A stretch of DNA of 64,000 bases from Paenibacillus sp. FSL W8-0186 (GCF_037969765.1 NZ_CP150207.1:3155001-3219000), one strand, 5' to 3'. Counted from the first letter of the stretch, positions 1-8,475 are shown. Notes: generated by a model from the sequence alone, not told the origin. Numbers and translations are program-made.

Positions 1-593
1 TTCTCCCGCTGCTGCTCGTTTAACGCAAATACTTCAACATAATAGCTCTTGTCCTGAACGGTAATTTTATGCGGATCAATCGCATATGCGGCTTCTCCAA
101 CACCGACAATCGACAGCCAAATCCATTTTTTCCCCGATTCAGGATCCAGGTAACCCTGCTGCTCTGCCTGGGCAAAAATCAGTTGCAGCGCCTCGTACAC
201 ATCCTCGTTCTCCAGCTCCTTCCCAGACAGCAGGAGCATGGCGTCCTCATTCAGCAGGTTCACCTGATCGACCCGCCCATGCTTATTAACAACCAGTTCC
301 AGACCCGGATTGATGTCAACAGCTACGAACGTAACGGGCTGCTTAGCACCCTGCAAGTAGTTGAATATAAACACAGCACCCAGCAGCAGAATCAACGATG
401 CAGCATATATCCACTGCTTTTTCAAAAAGCGCATATACCTGTTCCCATGTGCCGGCGCCGCCATTACAGGAACGGAGATTTTCTCCCCCAAGCCCGGCAT
501 GACCGGCGGATGCGGCAGGTTCCGGAAAGTCCCGTCCTCACAGAGGACAACGATACAATGTTCTGTTATTTTCATTACGGTTCCTTGCATCAT
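1..593 (-). CDS. rsgI: Anti-sigma-I factor RsgI, N-terminal part (runs off left edge)
   Basis: The reading frame is open from an ATG at 593 to the window edge (about 197 residues); the C-terminus is missing. Residues 1-50 form the small cytosolic RsgI N-terminal domain that binds SigI. It is followed by one hydrophobic segment (about residues 58-76, WIYAASLILLLGAVFIF) and then the periplasm-side sequence VAVDINPGLEL, a hallmark of RsgI proteins. The start lies 3 bp after the sigI stop, so the two are translationally coupled, as in Bacillus subtilis sigI-rsgI. RsgI sequesters SigI at the membrane until a heat, envelope or polysaccharide signal releases it. The missing C-terminus would show whether this is a short RsgI or one with a carbohydrate-binding domain. 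An alternative GTG start at 599 overlaps the sigI stop. Confidence 0.88.
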   Translation of the reverse strand, partial: MMQGTVMKITEHCIVVLCEDGTFRNLPHPPVMPGLGEKISVPVMAAPAHGNRYMRFLKKQWIYAASLILLLGAVFIFNYLQGAKQPVTFVAVDINPGLELVVNKHGRVDQVNLLNEDAMLLLSGKELENEDVYEALQLIFAQAEQQGYLDPESGKKWIWLSIVGVGEAAYAIDPHKITVQDKSYYVEVFALNEQQRE

Positions 594-595
594 GA

Positions 596-1318
596 TCACT
601 CCCCTACATCCGCAAATGAAACGGTACTGCGAATCCGCTCAAATTCCTCGCTGGAATAAATGAGAACAAGCGCGATCAAATACTTGCGGTTTCTTTCTAA
701 TGTTTTACGGCTTACCTTAAAAAAATCAAGCATCTCCTTCATCGGCAGACGCTTTGTTGTATGTAAAATTTCGACCCAATCCGCATGCCCGCTAAAAAGC
801 TTGGCCATCTGAATAAATTGCTGGCGGGAATCCCGGTGTTTGGGAGAATAATCCTCTAATTCCTCTAAGGATACACCGTATTCCTGCAGCGTTTCATCAT
901 AGAGCATAAGCTCCTGCGCCAATTCGAACGCCGTCTGCTCCCGCTCGTAGGCTTCCATGGCGCTGGCGATTTCCAGTGCGGTTTGCGCGAATTCATCCTG
1001 AACATGGTCGTAAATGACACTCTCAGAGCGCAAGATGGTTCCTTGTTTGCGAAATTCATCCACAAGACGATTGCGAATCAGCATAAAAGCGAAATTATCA
1101 AATGATTTGCCCAGTGTTTCGTTATAACGATCAATCGCTTCGTTAAAAGCGATCAGACCCACGCTTGACTCGTCATGGTTCCACCCGATTTGCCGCTTGC
1201 AGACATGCGAAACCGTGCGAAGGATAAATGGACGATAATGCTCAATCAGCATATTCCTTTCTGCTGTGCTGCCCTCTTCCTGGACTTTCTTCAGTATCTG
1301 TTCTAGTGGCCTGTCCAT
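596..1318 (-). CDS. sigI: RNA polymerase sigma factor SigI
   Basis: A 240-residue sigma-70-family factor of the SigI group. It directs RNA polymerase to heat and envelope-stress promoters and, in relatives, to polysaccharide-response promoters. The sigma-2 region is clear at about residues 25-95 (AERNMLIEHYRPFILRTVS, then FDNFAFMLIRNRLVDEFRK). The SigI-type C-terminal region ends with the helix-turn-helix-like LPMKEMLDFFKVSRKTLERNRKYL. Length matches the family (about 240-250). The ATG at 1318 is preferred over a TTG at 1321 because GGAAGTGATG sits 7-9 nt upstream. It is followed by rsgI in the same operon. A sigma-A-like promoter and an ACCCCC element lie upstream. Confidence 0.95.
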   Translation of the reverse strand: MDRPLEQILKKVQEEGSTAERNMLIEHYRPFILRTVSHVCKRQIGWNHDESSVGLIAFNEAIDRYNETLGKSFDNFAFMLIRNRLVDEFRKQGTILRSESVIYDHVQDEFAQTALEIASAMEAYEREQTAFELAQELMLYDETLQEYGVSLEELEDYSPKHRDSRQQFIQMAKLFSGHADWVEILHTTKRLPMKEMLDFFKVSRKTLERNRKYLIALVLIYSSEEFERIRSTVSFADVGE

Positions 1319-1347
1319 CAATGGTCATCACTTCCTATTACGTGTAT

Positions 1348-1375
1348 ATCATAGCTGTTTATGGGGGTGCTCCAA
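1348..1375 (-). promoter_or_regulatory. Candidate sigI promoter
   Basis: On the minus strand TTGGAG (1375-1370) and TATGAT (1353-1348) are 16 bp apart, a plausible sigma-A promoter about 30 bp upstream of sigI. Overlapping it is ACCCCC (1368-1363), which equals the known SigI -35 consensus, but no CGAA -10 element was found at the expected distance. Autoregulation by SigI is therefore only suggestive. Confidence 0.4.
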
Positions 1376-1431
1376 AACCAATATAAGATATATATCGTGA
1401 TAAGAGCCCTGGTTCATGAGCTTGGATATGT

Positions 1432-1461
1432 AAAAAAAAGCCCCACGTCATAGTGAGGCCC
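1432..1461 (-). terminator. Intrinsic terminator of the phosphotransferase gene
   Basis: On the minus strand GGGCCTCAC-tatgac-GTGGGGC forms a GC-rich hairpin followed by eight T. It begins immediately after the phosphotransferase stop codon at 1463, so that gene is transcribed separately from sigI. Confidence 0.85.
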
Positions 1462-1462
1462 T

Positions 1463-2476
1463 TTAAATTTGAATGTAACGCACAAGGCTTTCCTTAATCC
1501 ATTCGCCATGGCGTTCCAGCTGCCGAAGCCCTGCCGATGTGGAGCGAATCTGCTCACGCAGCACCTCTGGACCGTCGGTCCCCTGCAGAAACCGGCTCAT
1601 AAAATGCAGAAACACATCGATTTGACGCAGCCGCAACAGCACCGGGACAGCCTCGAGCTCTTCCCCTGTAAGGCGGACCCTACTGCCAAACCCCTGACAG
1701 AACCGGTTGACAGCCTCACGGTCTTTGTCCTCGCCCTGGCCGAGCAGCCCTGAAATGATGACAGCCGGCTCCATCGCCCGGACATCCTTCGTGCAGAACT
1801 CGAAATCGAGCAATGCCGTTACCTGCGCCGGATCATCCTCACTTACGAGCAGATTGGAATAGTTGAGATCTCCGTGGATGAGCTGCTGCGGCAGCTTCTC
1901 CAGTCCATCCAGTCTCTCAAGCACGCCCTGATAGGCTAGTCCCAGCTCCCCGAGCGGTTCCCGCAAATCCATAAATGGCGGAGGCGGCTGCTGGCAAAAC
2001 TCCAGCACGGCTTCGCGGGTGCATATCGGATAAGACTGGGGCAGTTCATAATACGGCCTGTAAGACGGCTGCATTCCCGGGTCAATTTCCGCCAATCGCG
2101 ATAGCATTTCTCCAGCTGCTTCTCCAAACGATTGGGCCGCTGTACTCTCATCTCCTTGCAGCCTTGTTCCTTCTATGTACTCAAACATGCATGCATATCG
2201 TCCTGTTCCGTCTTCCAGCCGAACCGTCGTTTCTCCGGAATTCGTCCGAACGGGACGCGGAACCTGGTAATTCAATGTGCGCTCGTCGTTCAGCGCTTGC
2301 AGCACTATATGCTCGAACCGGATCTTCTCTAAATCCTGGTGGGTTTCATAGATCCGCAGGACACTGCGGCGCGACCTGCCTTCGACAAAGTAAGTCGTAT
2401 TATTCCAGCCGCTGGCTCCCTGCTGTATCCTCCCGTTATATTCCGGCGGATACTGTTCTAGTATCATTCTCAGCAT
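1463..2476 (-). CDS. Aminoglycoside phosphotransferase-fold kinase
   Basis: A 337-residue protein of the APH/choline-kinase (protein-kinase-like) fold. The catalytic loop is LIHGDLNYSNLL (about residues 198-209) and the metal-binding motif is LLDFEF (about 221-226). The N-lobe has the ATP-binding segment around SVLRIYETH. The family phosphorylates small molecules (antibiotics, homoserine, choline, sugars); the substrate cannot be read from sequence, and resistance should not be assumed. It starts at ATG 2476, with AAAGGAAAGAGAT upstream. It stands alone: its own terminator follows, and the agr terminator precedes it. Confidence 0.8.
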   Translation of the reverse strand: MLRMILEQYPPEYNGRIQQGASGWNNTTYFVEGRSRRSVLRIYETHQDLEKIRFEHIVLQALNDERTLNYQVPRPVRTNSGETTVRLEDGTGRYACMFEYIEGTRLQGDESTAAQSFGEAAGEMLSRLAEIDPGMQPSYRPYYELPQSYPICTREAVLEFCQQPPPPFMDLREPLGELGLAYQGVLERLDGLEKLPQQLIHGDLNYSNLLVSEDDPAQVTALLDFEFCTKDVRAMEPAVIISGLLGQGEDKDREAVNRFCQGFGSRVRLTGEELEAVPVLLRLRQIDVFLHFMSRFLQGTDGPEVLREQIRSTSAGLRQLERHGEWIKESLVRYIQI

Positions 2477-2612
2477 ATCTCTTTCCTTTCATCCCCAGTT
2501 CAATCAGCTTACTTGATTTTGAGTTTTATACTCTCCAATAGATTATACATTATAGTATCCCTCTATGTTCATTGAATCATGAGCCTTCATGATTTTTGTC
2601 CTTCTAAAACAC

Positions 2613-2657
2613 CAAGAAACCCCGCAGCGTCCTACCACAGTGCTACCGGGTTTCTTG
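2613..2657 (-). terminator. Terminator downstream of agrD
   Basis: Perfect 10-bp arms CAAGAAACCC / GGGTTTCTTG around a 25-nt loop, followed on the minus strand by a weak T-rich stretch. It lies about 90 bp past the agrD stop. The remainder of the 270-bp gap to the next gene shows no other structure that I can support. Confidence 0.55.
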
Positions 2658-2746
2658 ATTTGCATCGTATGCGTTTAAGTTTTGCATTGCTTCGATTTCC
2701 CAACCTTCTTGCATGACAACTAGGAATTTACTGGTACCATGCTTAA

Positions 2747-2869
2747 TTATTTGAGCAATTCTTCTGGTGTTTCGCCTTGATAAATGTACAGGAAGCTAGC
2801 CGTAGAAACAACAAATGCAGCGAAGAGAGACAACATGGAAGCACTGGCATAGGCTACTTTTTTCATCAT
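2747..2869 (-). CDS. agrD: AgrD-like cyclic-lactone autoinducer prepeptide
   Basis: A 40-residue peptide, start ATG 2869 (AGGAGGTGAG is directly upstream, inside the agrB end). It begins with an amphipathic MMKKVAYASASMLSLFAA leader, then TASFLYI, and ends with an acidic recognition tail YQGETPEELLK, the classic AgrD arrangement. Aligning the tail with the Staphylococcus aureus DEVEVPKEL tail places the mature C-terminus after SFLYI. The five-residue ring would then be Ser-Phe-Leu-Tyr-Ile. There is no Cys anywhere in the peptide, so the ring should be a lactone rather than the usual thiolactone. It sits immediately downstream of agrB, which would process and export it. Confidence 0.85.
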   Translation of the reverse strand: MMKKVAYASASMLSLFAAFVVSTASFLYIYQGETPEELLK

Positions 2870-2871
2870 TC

Positions 2872-3387
2872 TCACCTCCTTAGTTTGATTAACAGCATCG
2901 ACTGGGCAGCAAAGGAAAGGCTAAGTACGGGTGACATGATTAGAAAATTGGAGCATACAATCAGCACAGATATCCATTTGAGCAAAGGATAATATTGAAC
3001 AGGAATACGCGTCTGCTGCTGTATTCTGGATGGGGCAAAAAGGAGGCAAAGCATCGCAGCGATCACATTAAGGATCACCATATAGAAAGCGCTGAGCTCG
3101 ATGAGGGACAGCATGGTAAATAACGCAGTAGTAGCAAGCACACATTTCATGCCGGAATTCAGATGGATTCCGCCCGAAACCTGGCGAAGAAGAGCAAATG
3201 ACACAAGAATAACCAATACTTCATGCGTCCTGCCGGTAAAAGCCGACAACAGCAGCGTCAAAGTGATGATCAGCACAGCATTCAAGAGCAGGGCGATGGA
3301 ATACCGCAGAACGGCAATCGAGGCCGGATGATCGGGAGCGGTTCGCTTGATTTGCACAGCAATTCGATTAGCCATCATATTGATCAT
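2872..3387 (-). CDS. agrB: AgrB-type autoinducer-processing membrane protease
   Basis: A 171-residue integral membrane cysteine endopeptidase that cuts the C-terminal tail of AgrD and cyclises the peptide. The active-site segment is SGGIHLNSGMKC, carrying the family His and Cys seven residues apart. It is followed by four or five hydrophobic helices. Length is close to the usual 180-200. The ATG at 3387 is chosen because AGGAGAAGAAGG lies just upstream and because the first homologous residues are ANRIAVQIKR; an upstream frame extension to 3471 has no ribosome-binding site. It overlaps the 3' end of the preceding membrane-protein gene by 20 bp and supplies the ribosome-binding site of agrD in its last codons. 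Confidence 0.9.
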   Translation of the reverse strand: MINMMANRIAVQIKRTAPDHPASIAVLRYSIALLLNAVLIITLTLLLSAFTGRTHEVLVILVSFALLRQVSGGIHLNSGMKCVLATTALFTMLSLIELSAFYMVILNVIAAMLCLLFAPSRIQQQTRIPVQYYPLLKWISVLIVCSNFLIMSPVLSLSFAAQSMLLIKLRR

Positions 3388-4003
3388 GATCCTTCTTCTC
3401 CTTCCTGACCGCATAATATAGAAAAAAGGAGAGCGTAATCGAGAAGAATAATAGATTAGACCATATCTCATTCCGGTAAAGGATAATCGTAAAGAAAATG
3501 AGCACCATGAAGATGGTAGAGCTGACGATCAAATCCTCCCGCTTGAACCTGACTTTCTCGAAATTCCAGGTAAATCCGATGCCAAGCCTGTAAAGGAACC
3601 AGGACACAAGCCCAATTGTAATCGCGCTGGAGGTCTGCAAAGCATATCCATAAAGTTGAACGCTTTGCGATTCAATAATGGAGTCGAAGACGATACTCAC
3701 AATCATCGTCTGCAGCAAACTGAATGCCGTATAACCGGTAAGCGTAATAACGGCGGCCCCAACCAAGGGCTCTTTCACCACGGTGGCTACAAAAAATATG
3801 AACAACATAATATTGGTAATCGGCGCTAAATAATAGAGGGAAAGCTCGCTGCGCAGTAAGTAGCTTTGCAGCGACATCAGCAGAATAACAAACAAAGCCT
3901 GCCAGAAATATGGGAGCGGATTGATTTTGAAGATGGTCATCATGAGCGCAAATATGCCTAGACCCTCGATCGTTGAGAAAGCCATAAAAGCGAAGGATTC
4001 CAT
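3368..4003 (-). CDS. AgrC-sensor-like membrane protein lacking a kinase domain
   Basis: A 211-residue, strongly hydrophobic protein with about six membrane helices spread over residues 5-205. It ends in a short charged tail (RKEKKDHDQYDG). The layout resembles the N-terminal sensor half of AgrC/GHKL histidine kinases, but no dimerisation or ATPase region follows: the next gene is agrB, overlapping by 20 bp. It is the first gene of the agr operon, from a promoter at 4162-4134. It could be a decoy or accessory receptor, an immunity or export protein, or a receptor domain working with a separate kinase. The role is inferred from position only; the protein itself I do not recognise with certainty. 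Confidence 0.7.
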   Translation of the reverse strand: MESFAFMAFSTIEGLGIFALMMTIFKINPLPYFWQALFVILLMSLQSYLLRSELSLYYLAPITNIMLFIFFVATVVKEPLVGAAVITLTGYTAFSLLQTMIVSIVFDSIIESQSVQLYGYALQTSSAITIGLVSWFLYRLGIGFTWNFEKVRFKREDLIVSSTIFMVLIFFTIILYRNEIWSNLLFFSITLSFFLYYAVRKEKKDHDQYDG

Positions 4004-4133
4004 AAACCGAGATCACCCTTTAGCGATAAACACTTTCCTATTCGTTTGATAGTCGGTCGCCTTCTGGACCTCACTCAACTCTCTGGAAACCAAATAATAT
4101 CTTTGGGAAATTATGGTCTATCGAGTTAATAAA

Positions 4134-4162
4134 AATATACGATATCAACATCTATTTTTCAA
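4134..4162 (-). promoter_or_regulatory. agr operon promoter in the 4016-4343 divergent region
   Basis: TTGAAA (4162-4157), a 17-bp spacer and TATATT (4139-4134) read toward the agr genes. In the opposite direction TTGACG (4262-4267) with TATTAA (4284-4289) is a weaker candidate for the divergent kinase gene. The 328-bp region also has several ATATC/GATAT words (near 4140, 4273, 4300), but I could not establish a repeat with the geometry of an AgrA box. No gene was seen here. Confidence 0.6.
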
Positions 4163-4343
4163 GTTTATTTTGCTAGAATGCACAGATTTGAGCCGTTATA
4201 CCCGGAGCTATACTTTTTGTCCTAGTCCCTCCGCTCTTATATTATCCATAACTATTTAACCTTGACGTAATCGTATATCAGCTTATTAAATGAGGATATA
4301 TGATATGCTAGGTTAAGAATTAAGCGAACTATGTCGAAATAGG

Positions 4344-7300
4344 ATGGTAAACATGCCCAAGCGAAAATTAATCTTCATTTCTCTTATATTTTTGTTCATG
4401 CTGACGGGCTGCCGCTTCCTATGGCTGCATTTCTTTGCAACGCCGCCTCACCCGGTCCCTGTTCATGGAGAACTCGATTTAAGGAACTGGGATCCTATTA
4501 CAGATCATTCGATCATCGTAGACGGCCAGTGGGAGTTTTATCCGAATATGTTCCTGATCCAGAATAACGATCTCCCTAAGTCAATAGCCGCAGAACCCGA
4601 ATACATACAAGTTCCCGTAAGCTGGCGTATGCCAGCAATGACGGGCGATAATCCGAACATAGGCTTCGGCACTTACCGGCTGCGGATTCACGTCGATCCG
4701 GGCAAAGGCCGCTCCTTCGGCTTCCATATTCCCAGCATCTCGAGCTCGTCCGAAGTGTATGTCAACGGCCAGCGGGTTGGCCAATCCGGACAGCCAGCCG
4801 ACCGCAAGCAGGCCTACAAGCCGCTCGATATTCCTTATACCGCATACTATAACCTGGAAAACGGGGCCTTACTTGATCTCGTCATTCAGGTGGCGAACTT
4901 TGACGATACAACGAAGGGCGGCATCGTCCGCTCCATACAGTTTGGACTGGAAAATGTCCTGGACCGGGATCAGCTCTTTGCCGCCGATATGGTCCGTTTC
5001 GCCTGCGTCGCTTACATGATCCATGCGTTGTATGGGGTAGTGTTGTATTTCGTCGGCAACCGGGACAAGCGCCTTCTCTACTTTTCTGGAATGATCACTT
5101 GCATCGTGCTTGGAACGTTGGTTGATGGCGAGCGACTGCTGTTTGCATGGATTCCTTTCAACTATGAATGGAGTATTAAAATACTGTTTCTAACCATGAT
5201 CTCCGGCGGTTTTTTCCTGCTGCAATCGATTCGTTTCCGGCTGCCTTATTGGCTGAGAACGACAGGCTCTCTTATTTACATCATCGCCTGCATCGCCGCT
5301 TATATCTCCATATTGCTGCTGCCTGCCTCCACAATTTTCATGCTGCGTGGGGTCTATATTGTAACCATGTTCATCCCCTGCCTGCTGGCTCCCGGGGTGC
5401 TGTTCAGGTCCACGCTCAGCAGCAGCCGGGATAATATCTTTCTGCTGCTTGCTGCCATTGCGTCGATCAACAGCCTGATCTGGCTGTTTGTCTTGTATTT
5501 CCTTCGTGTGCAGATGGTTTCGTACCCATTCGATTTGATAATTGCCACCATTTGTTTTGCATCTTACTGGTTCAAGCGTTATTTTCAAATGATGGACGAA
5601 TCCCGGAAGCTGGCCACGAAGCTGCAAAGAGCCGACAAGCAAAAGGACGATTTCCTGACCACGGTCGCTCATGAACTGCGCAATCCGCTGCATGGCATCC
5701 TGAACATCTCGCAATCCGTCTCGGACAGGGAAAAGGATACCATGGGATTAAAAAGCGCGAAAGATCTGGAGCTGCTGGAAACGATCGGGCGGCGCATGTC
5801 CTTCATGATTAATGATCTGCTGGACCTGGCACGGATCAAGGAGAACCGTATTACGCTGCAGCAGTCGAATGTCTCGCTTCATAGCGTGGCCGCCACGGTC
5901 ATTGATATGCTGCAATTTTTGACCCAGGGGAAGCCGCTTCGCTTGAGCAACCAGGTTCAGCCAAGTTTCCCCCTCGTCATCGCCGACGAGAACCGCCTGA
6001 TTCAAATTCTGATCAACCTGCTGCATAATGCCGTGAAATATTCATATGCCGGCGAAGTAGCTGTCGAAGCCCGGGCGGAGAATGGCTGGGCCGTCATTTC
6101 CGTTCGCGACGCCGGCATCGGCATGAATGCCGATGTGCTCGAAAGAATTTTCGAGCCTTATGAGCAAGCCGCCCATCCTGTGGCTGGAGGCGGTTTTGGA
6201 CTCGGGCTAAGCATTTGCAAGCAGCTTGTCGAAATGCATGGCGGAACGATGAAAGCCAGCTCGCAGCCAAATAAAGGCTCCGTGTTCACCTTCACCTTAA
6301 AGCTCGCTGTCTCTTCCGGGCAGCAGAGCGGATCGGCTGACCAGGATCATACGAAGCAGGAATTATGGGGACAAGATCAACGTGGTGCGTTGGAAAGCGC
6401 TGCAACTGGATTCGAACAAATGGCCGCTGCTAGCGAACCGGCCTCCGCGCTCTCGCATCCGTCACATCCTCAGCCCTCCCCGCTGCCCGGCCTTAGCCGG
6501 GTGCTCGCTGTCGATGACGACCCTGTCAATTTAAAGGTGCTGGAGAGCATTTTTGCGGCCGAGCCTTATGAGATAGTCACGGCTACCAGCGGCAAGGAAG
6601 CGCTAGCTCTGCTTGATCAACGCAGCTATGATTTAGTAATTAGTGATGTGATGATGCCAAGCATGTCCGGGTATGAGCTGACCGCCCGGATTCGGTCGCG
6701 CTATTCCGTCTCCGAGCTGCCCGTACTCCTGCTGACGGCATGCAGCAGAGACGAAGATATTGAAGCCGGATTCCGGGCCGGGGCCAACGATTACGTGACC
6801 AAGCCGATGAAAGCGACCGAGCTGAAATCGCGGGTCAAATCGCTAACAAAACTAAAGCGCTCCGTGAACGAACGGCTGCGAATGGAGGCGGCCTGGCTGC
6901 AGGCGCAAATCAAGCCCCATTTCATCTTGAATACATTCACGGCGATTGCCGAGCTCAGCAAAGTGGATACCGACCGCATGGACGCCTTGGTAGAGGAGCT
7001 GAATAACTACATTCGGCTCAGCATCGATTTCCAGAACTCCGATCAGTCCGCTCCCCTGGAGCATGAGCTCAGCCTGGTGCAGTCGTACTTGTATATTAAG
7101 AAGGAACGCTTCGGCGACCGGCTGCAGGTCGTCTGGAATGTCGAGGATGCCATTCAAGTCCAAATACCGCCGCTTACGATCCAGCCCCTCGTTGAAAATG
7201 CGGTCATCCACGGCATTCTTAGCCGAGCCTCAGGCGGAGAAGTAACTATTTCCATCACACAAAGCGGGCATGAGGTCAAAGTGAGTGTATCGGATAACGG

Positions 7301-7499
7301 GATCGGCATCGAAGAGGCAAAGCTTGCGCATATTCTCAATCGGCAGGTCGATGCCCGTACAGGGATCGGTCTCCACAATACTGACAGACGGCTCAAGCAG
7401 TTTTACGGAAGCGGGTTAAAGGTCGAAAGCAAGCTGGGCGAAGGGACGACGGTTTCTTTTTCGATTGCGAAATCGCATGCCGGGAAGACGTCCTATTAA
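4344..7499 (+). CDS. 7TM hybrid histidine kinase with receiver and second LytS-type kinase module
   Basis: A 1051-residue membrane signalling protein. In order: signal/TM segment (8-22), extracytoplasmic jelly-roll-like domain (about 40-200) of the kind found in 7TMR-DISM proteins, seven TM helices (about 213-415), and a HisKA domain with VAHELRNP (phospho-His about 443). An ATPase domain follows (NLLHNAVKYS, DAGIGM, GGGFGLGLSICKQL), then a 70-residue Ser/Gln-rich linker and a receiver with DDD near 720 and phospho-Asp about 768 in VISDVMMP. The last part is a second kinase module with KPHFILN (His about 859), PLVENAVIHG and DNGIGI. All catalytic motifs look intact. It is divergent from the agr operon and so is a candidate reader of the peptide signal, but no agr-like sensor is visible. 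Start is ATG 4344 or, with better spacing, 4353. Confidence 0.9.
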   Translation: MVNMPKRKLIFISLIFLFMLTGCRFLWLHFFATPPHPVPVHGELDLRNWDPITDHSIIVDGQWEFYPNMFLIQNNDLPKSIAAEPEYIQVPVSWRMPAMTGDNPNIGFGTYRLRIHVDPGKGRSFGFHIPSISSSSEVYVNGQRVGQSGQPADRKQAYKPLDIPYTAYYNLENGALLDLVIQVANFDDTTKGGIVRSIQFGLENVLDRDQLFAADMVRFACVAYMIHALYGVVLYFVGNRDKRLLYFSGMITCIVLGTLVDGERLLFAWIPFNYEWSIKILFLTMISGGFFLLQSIRFRLPYWLRTTGSLIYIIACIAAYISILLLPASTIFMLRGVYIVTMFIPCLLAPGVLFRSTLSSSRDNIFLLLAAIASINSLIWLFVLYFLRVQMVSYPFDLIIATICFASYWFKRYFQMMDESRKLATKLQRADKQKDDFLTTVAHELRNPLHGILNISQSVSDREKDTMGLKSAKDLELLETIGRRMSFMINDLLDLARIKENRITLQQSNVSLHSVAATVIDMLQFLTQGKPLRLSNQVQPSFPLVIADENRLIQILINLLHNAVKYSYAGEVAVEARAENGWAVISVRDAGIGMNADVLERIFEPYEQAAHPVAGGGFGLGLSICKQLVEMHGGTMKASSQPNKGSVFTFTLKLAVSSGQQSGSADQDHTKQELWGQDQRGALESAATGFEQMAAASEPASALSHPSHPQPSPLPGLSRVLAVDDDPVNLKVLESIFAAEPYEIVTATSGKEALALLDQRSYDLVISDVMMPSMSGYELTARIRSRYSVSELPVLLLTACSRDEDIEAGFRAGANDYVTKPMKATELKSRVKSLTKLKRSVNERLRMEAAWLQAQIKPHFILNTFTAIAELSKVDTDRMDALVEELNNYIRLSIDFQNSDQSAPLEHELSLVQSYLYIKKERFGDRLQVVWNVEDAIQVQIPPLTIQPLVENAVIHGILSRASGGEVTISITQSGHEVKVSVSDNGIGIEEAKLAHILNRQVDARTGIGLHNTDRRLKQFYGSGLKVESKLGEGTTVSFSIAKSHAGKTSY

Positions 7500-7500
7500 A

Positions 7501-7535
7501 CAAGGCCGTGAACCGAATTTCGGTTCACGGCCTTG
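7501..7535. terminator. Bidirectional terminator
   Basis: A near-perfect palindrome CAAGGCCGTGAACCGAA / TTCGGTTCACGGCCTTG between two convergent genes, just after the kinase stop and before the TauD-like gene end. Confidence 0.85.
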
Positions 7536-7569
7536 CTGTTTCTAATCCCAAATTGATTATTGTGCCGGT

Positions 7570-8475
7570 CTACTCCTTCACACGGGTGACGCTTTTGCGG
7601 CCGTCGATGCTGACGGGAACCTCCCCGTCCACGGTCACCCTGCGCACGACCCGGTGCTGATCACCGTAGTCATTAATCGCATAATGCTGGGTCGCGCGGT
7701 TATCCCAGATCACGACGTCCCCGACGGACCAGCGCCAGCGCACCGTATTCTCCAGGCGAGTCACATGGCTCTGCAGCAGGTTGATGATCGCCTGGGAGTC
7801 CGCCGTGGACAGGCCGACGATTTTTTTGGCGAAATGGCCGAGAATCAGTGAACGCTCCCCCGTCTCCGGATGGACATGCACGACTGGATGCTCCGTCTCG
7901 TACACCGTGGATGCAAACACCTTCTTATGATGCTCGATTGCTTCCTTTGAGACATTCTCACGCTGGGCGGCGTAGTCGTATTCATTGGAATGAACGGCCC
8001 ACAGGCGGTCGGCAAGATTGCGCAAGTTCTCGGGCAGATGCTCATAGGCTGCGGCCGTATTCGCCCATACGGTATCACCGCCGGAAGCCGGAACGACGAC
8101 AGCACGCAGAATGGAAGCCTTCGGATACGCATCCACGAATGTGACGTCCGTATGCCAGGAATTCGCCCGTCCGCCATGCTGTGAATCGAGCTCCAGCACA
8201 TAGTCCGTTCCCTGCTTGATCGGTACCGTCGGATGGGCCACCGCCTCTCCGAACAAGCCCGTCAGCGCTTCCTGGCCCGCATCGTCGAGATGCTGCTGCC
8301 CGCGGAAGAAGATCACTTTGTAGCTAAGCAGCGCTTTACGGATCGCCGCAGCTGTGGCCTGATCCAAATCCGGGGACAATTTAACGCCGCGAATCTCTGC
8401 GCCGATCCGGCCTGCTACCGGCACGACCTCCACCGTTGTTCCTTCAATCACCTGGCTTTTACCTACCGTACTCAT
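7570..8475 (-). CDS. TauD/TfdA-family Fe(II)/2-oxoglutarate dioxygenase
   Basis: A 301-residue non-haem iron oxygenase of the taurine/alkylsulfate dioxygenase family. It hydroxylates the carbon next to the sulfonate or sulfate group and so releases sulfite or sulfate. Iron ligands: WHTD (His108, Asp110) and the distal His264 in TQHYAIND; the 2-oxoglutarate-binding Arg is in HRVVRR (about 274-277). Length matches the family (280-310). GGAGGG precedes ATG 8475. It is the last gene of a five-gene leftward operon with a sulfonate-type ABC transporter and a flavin monooxygenase, which supports organosulfur scavenging. Exact substrate (taurine, alkylsulfate or other) is unknown. Confidence 0.9.
   Translation of the reverse strand: MSTVGKSQVIEGTTVEVVPVAGRIGAEIRGVKLSPDLDQATAAAIRKALLSYKVIFFRGQQHLDDAGQEALTGLFGEAVAHPTVPIKQGTDYVLELDSQHGGRANSWHTDVTFVDAYPKASILRAVVVPASGGDTVWANTAAAYEHLPENLRNLADRLWAVHSNEYDYAAQRENVSKEAIEHHKKVFASTVYETEHPVVHVHPETGERSLILGHFAKKIVGLSTADSQAIINLLQSHVTRLENTVRWRWSVGDVVIWDNRATQHYAINDYGDQHRVVRRVTVDGEVPVSIDGRKSVTRVKE

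Noticed and set aside
1463..2476. Aminoglycoside-resistance gene
   Set aside because: Only the general kinase fold is supported; the family mostly contains non-resistance enzymes.
6852..7211. Long antisense frames within the hybrid kinase gene
   Set aside because: They are opposite a gene with all catalytic motifs intact and have no start signals; codon-bias shadows.
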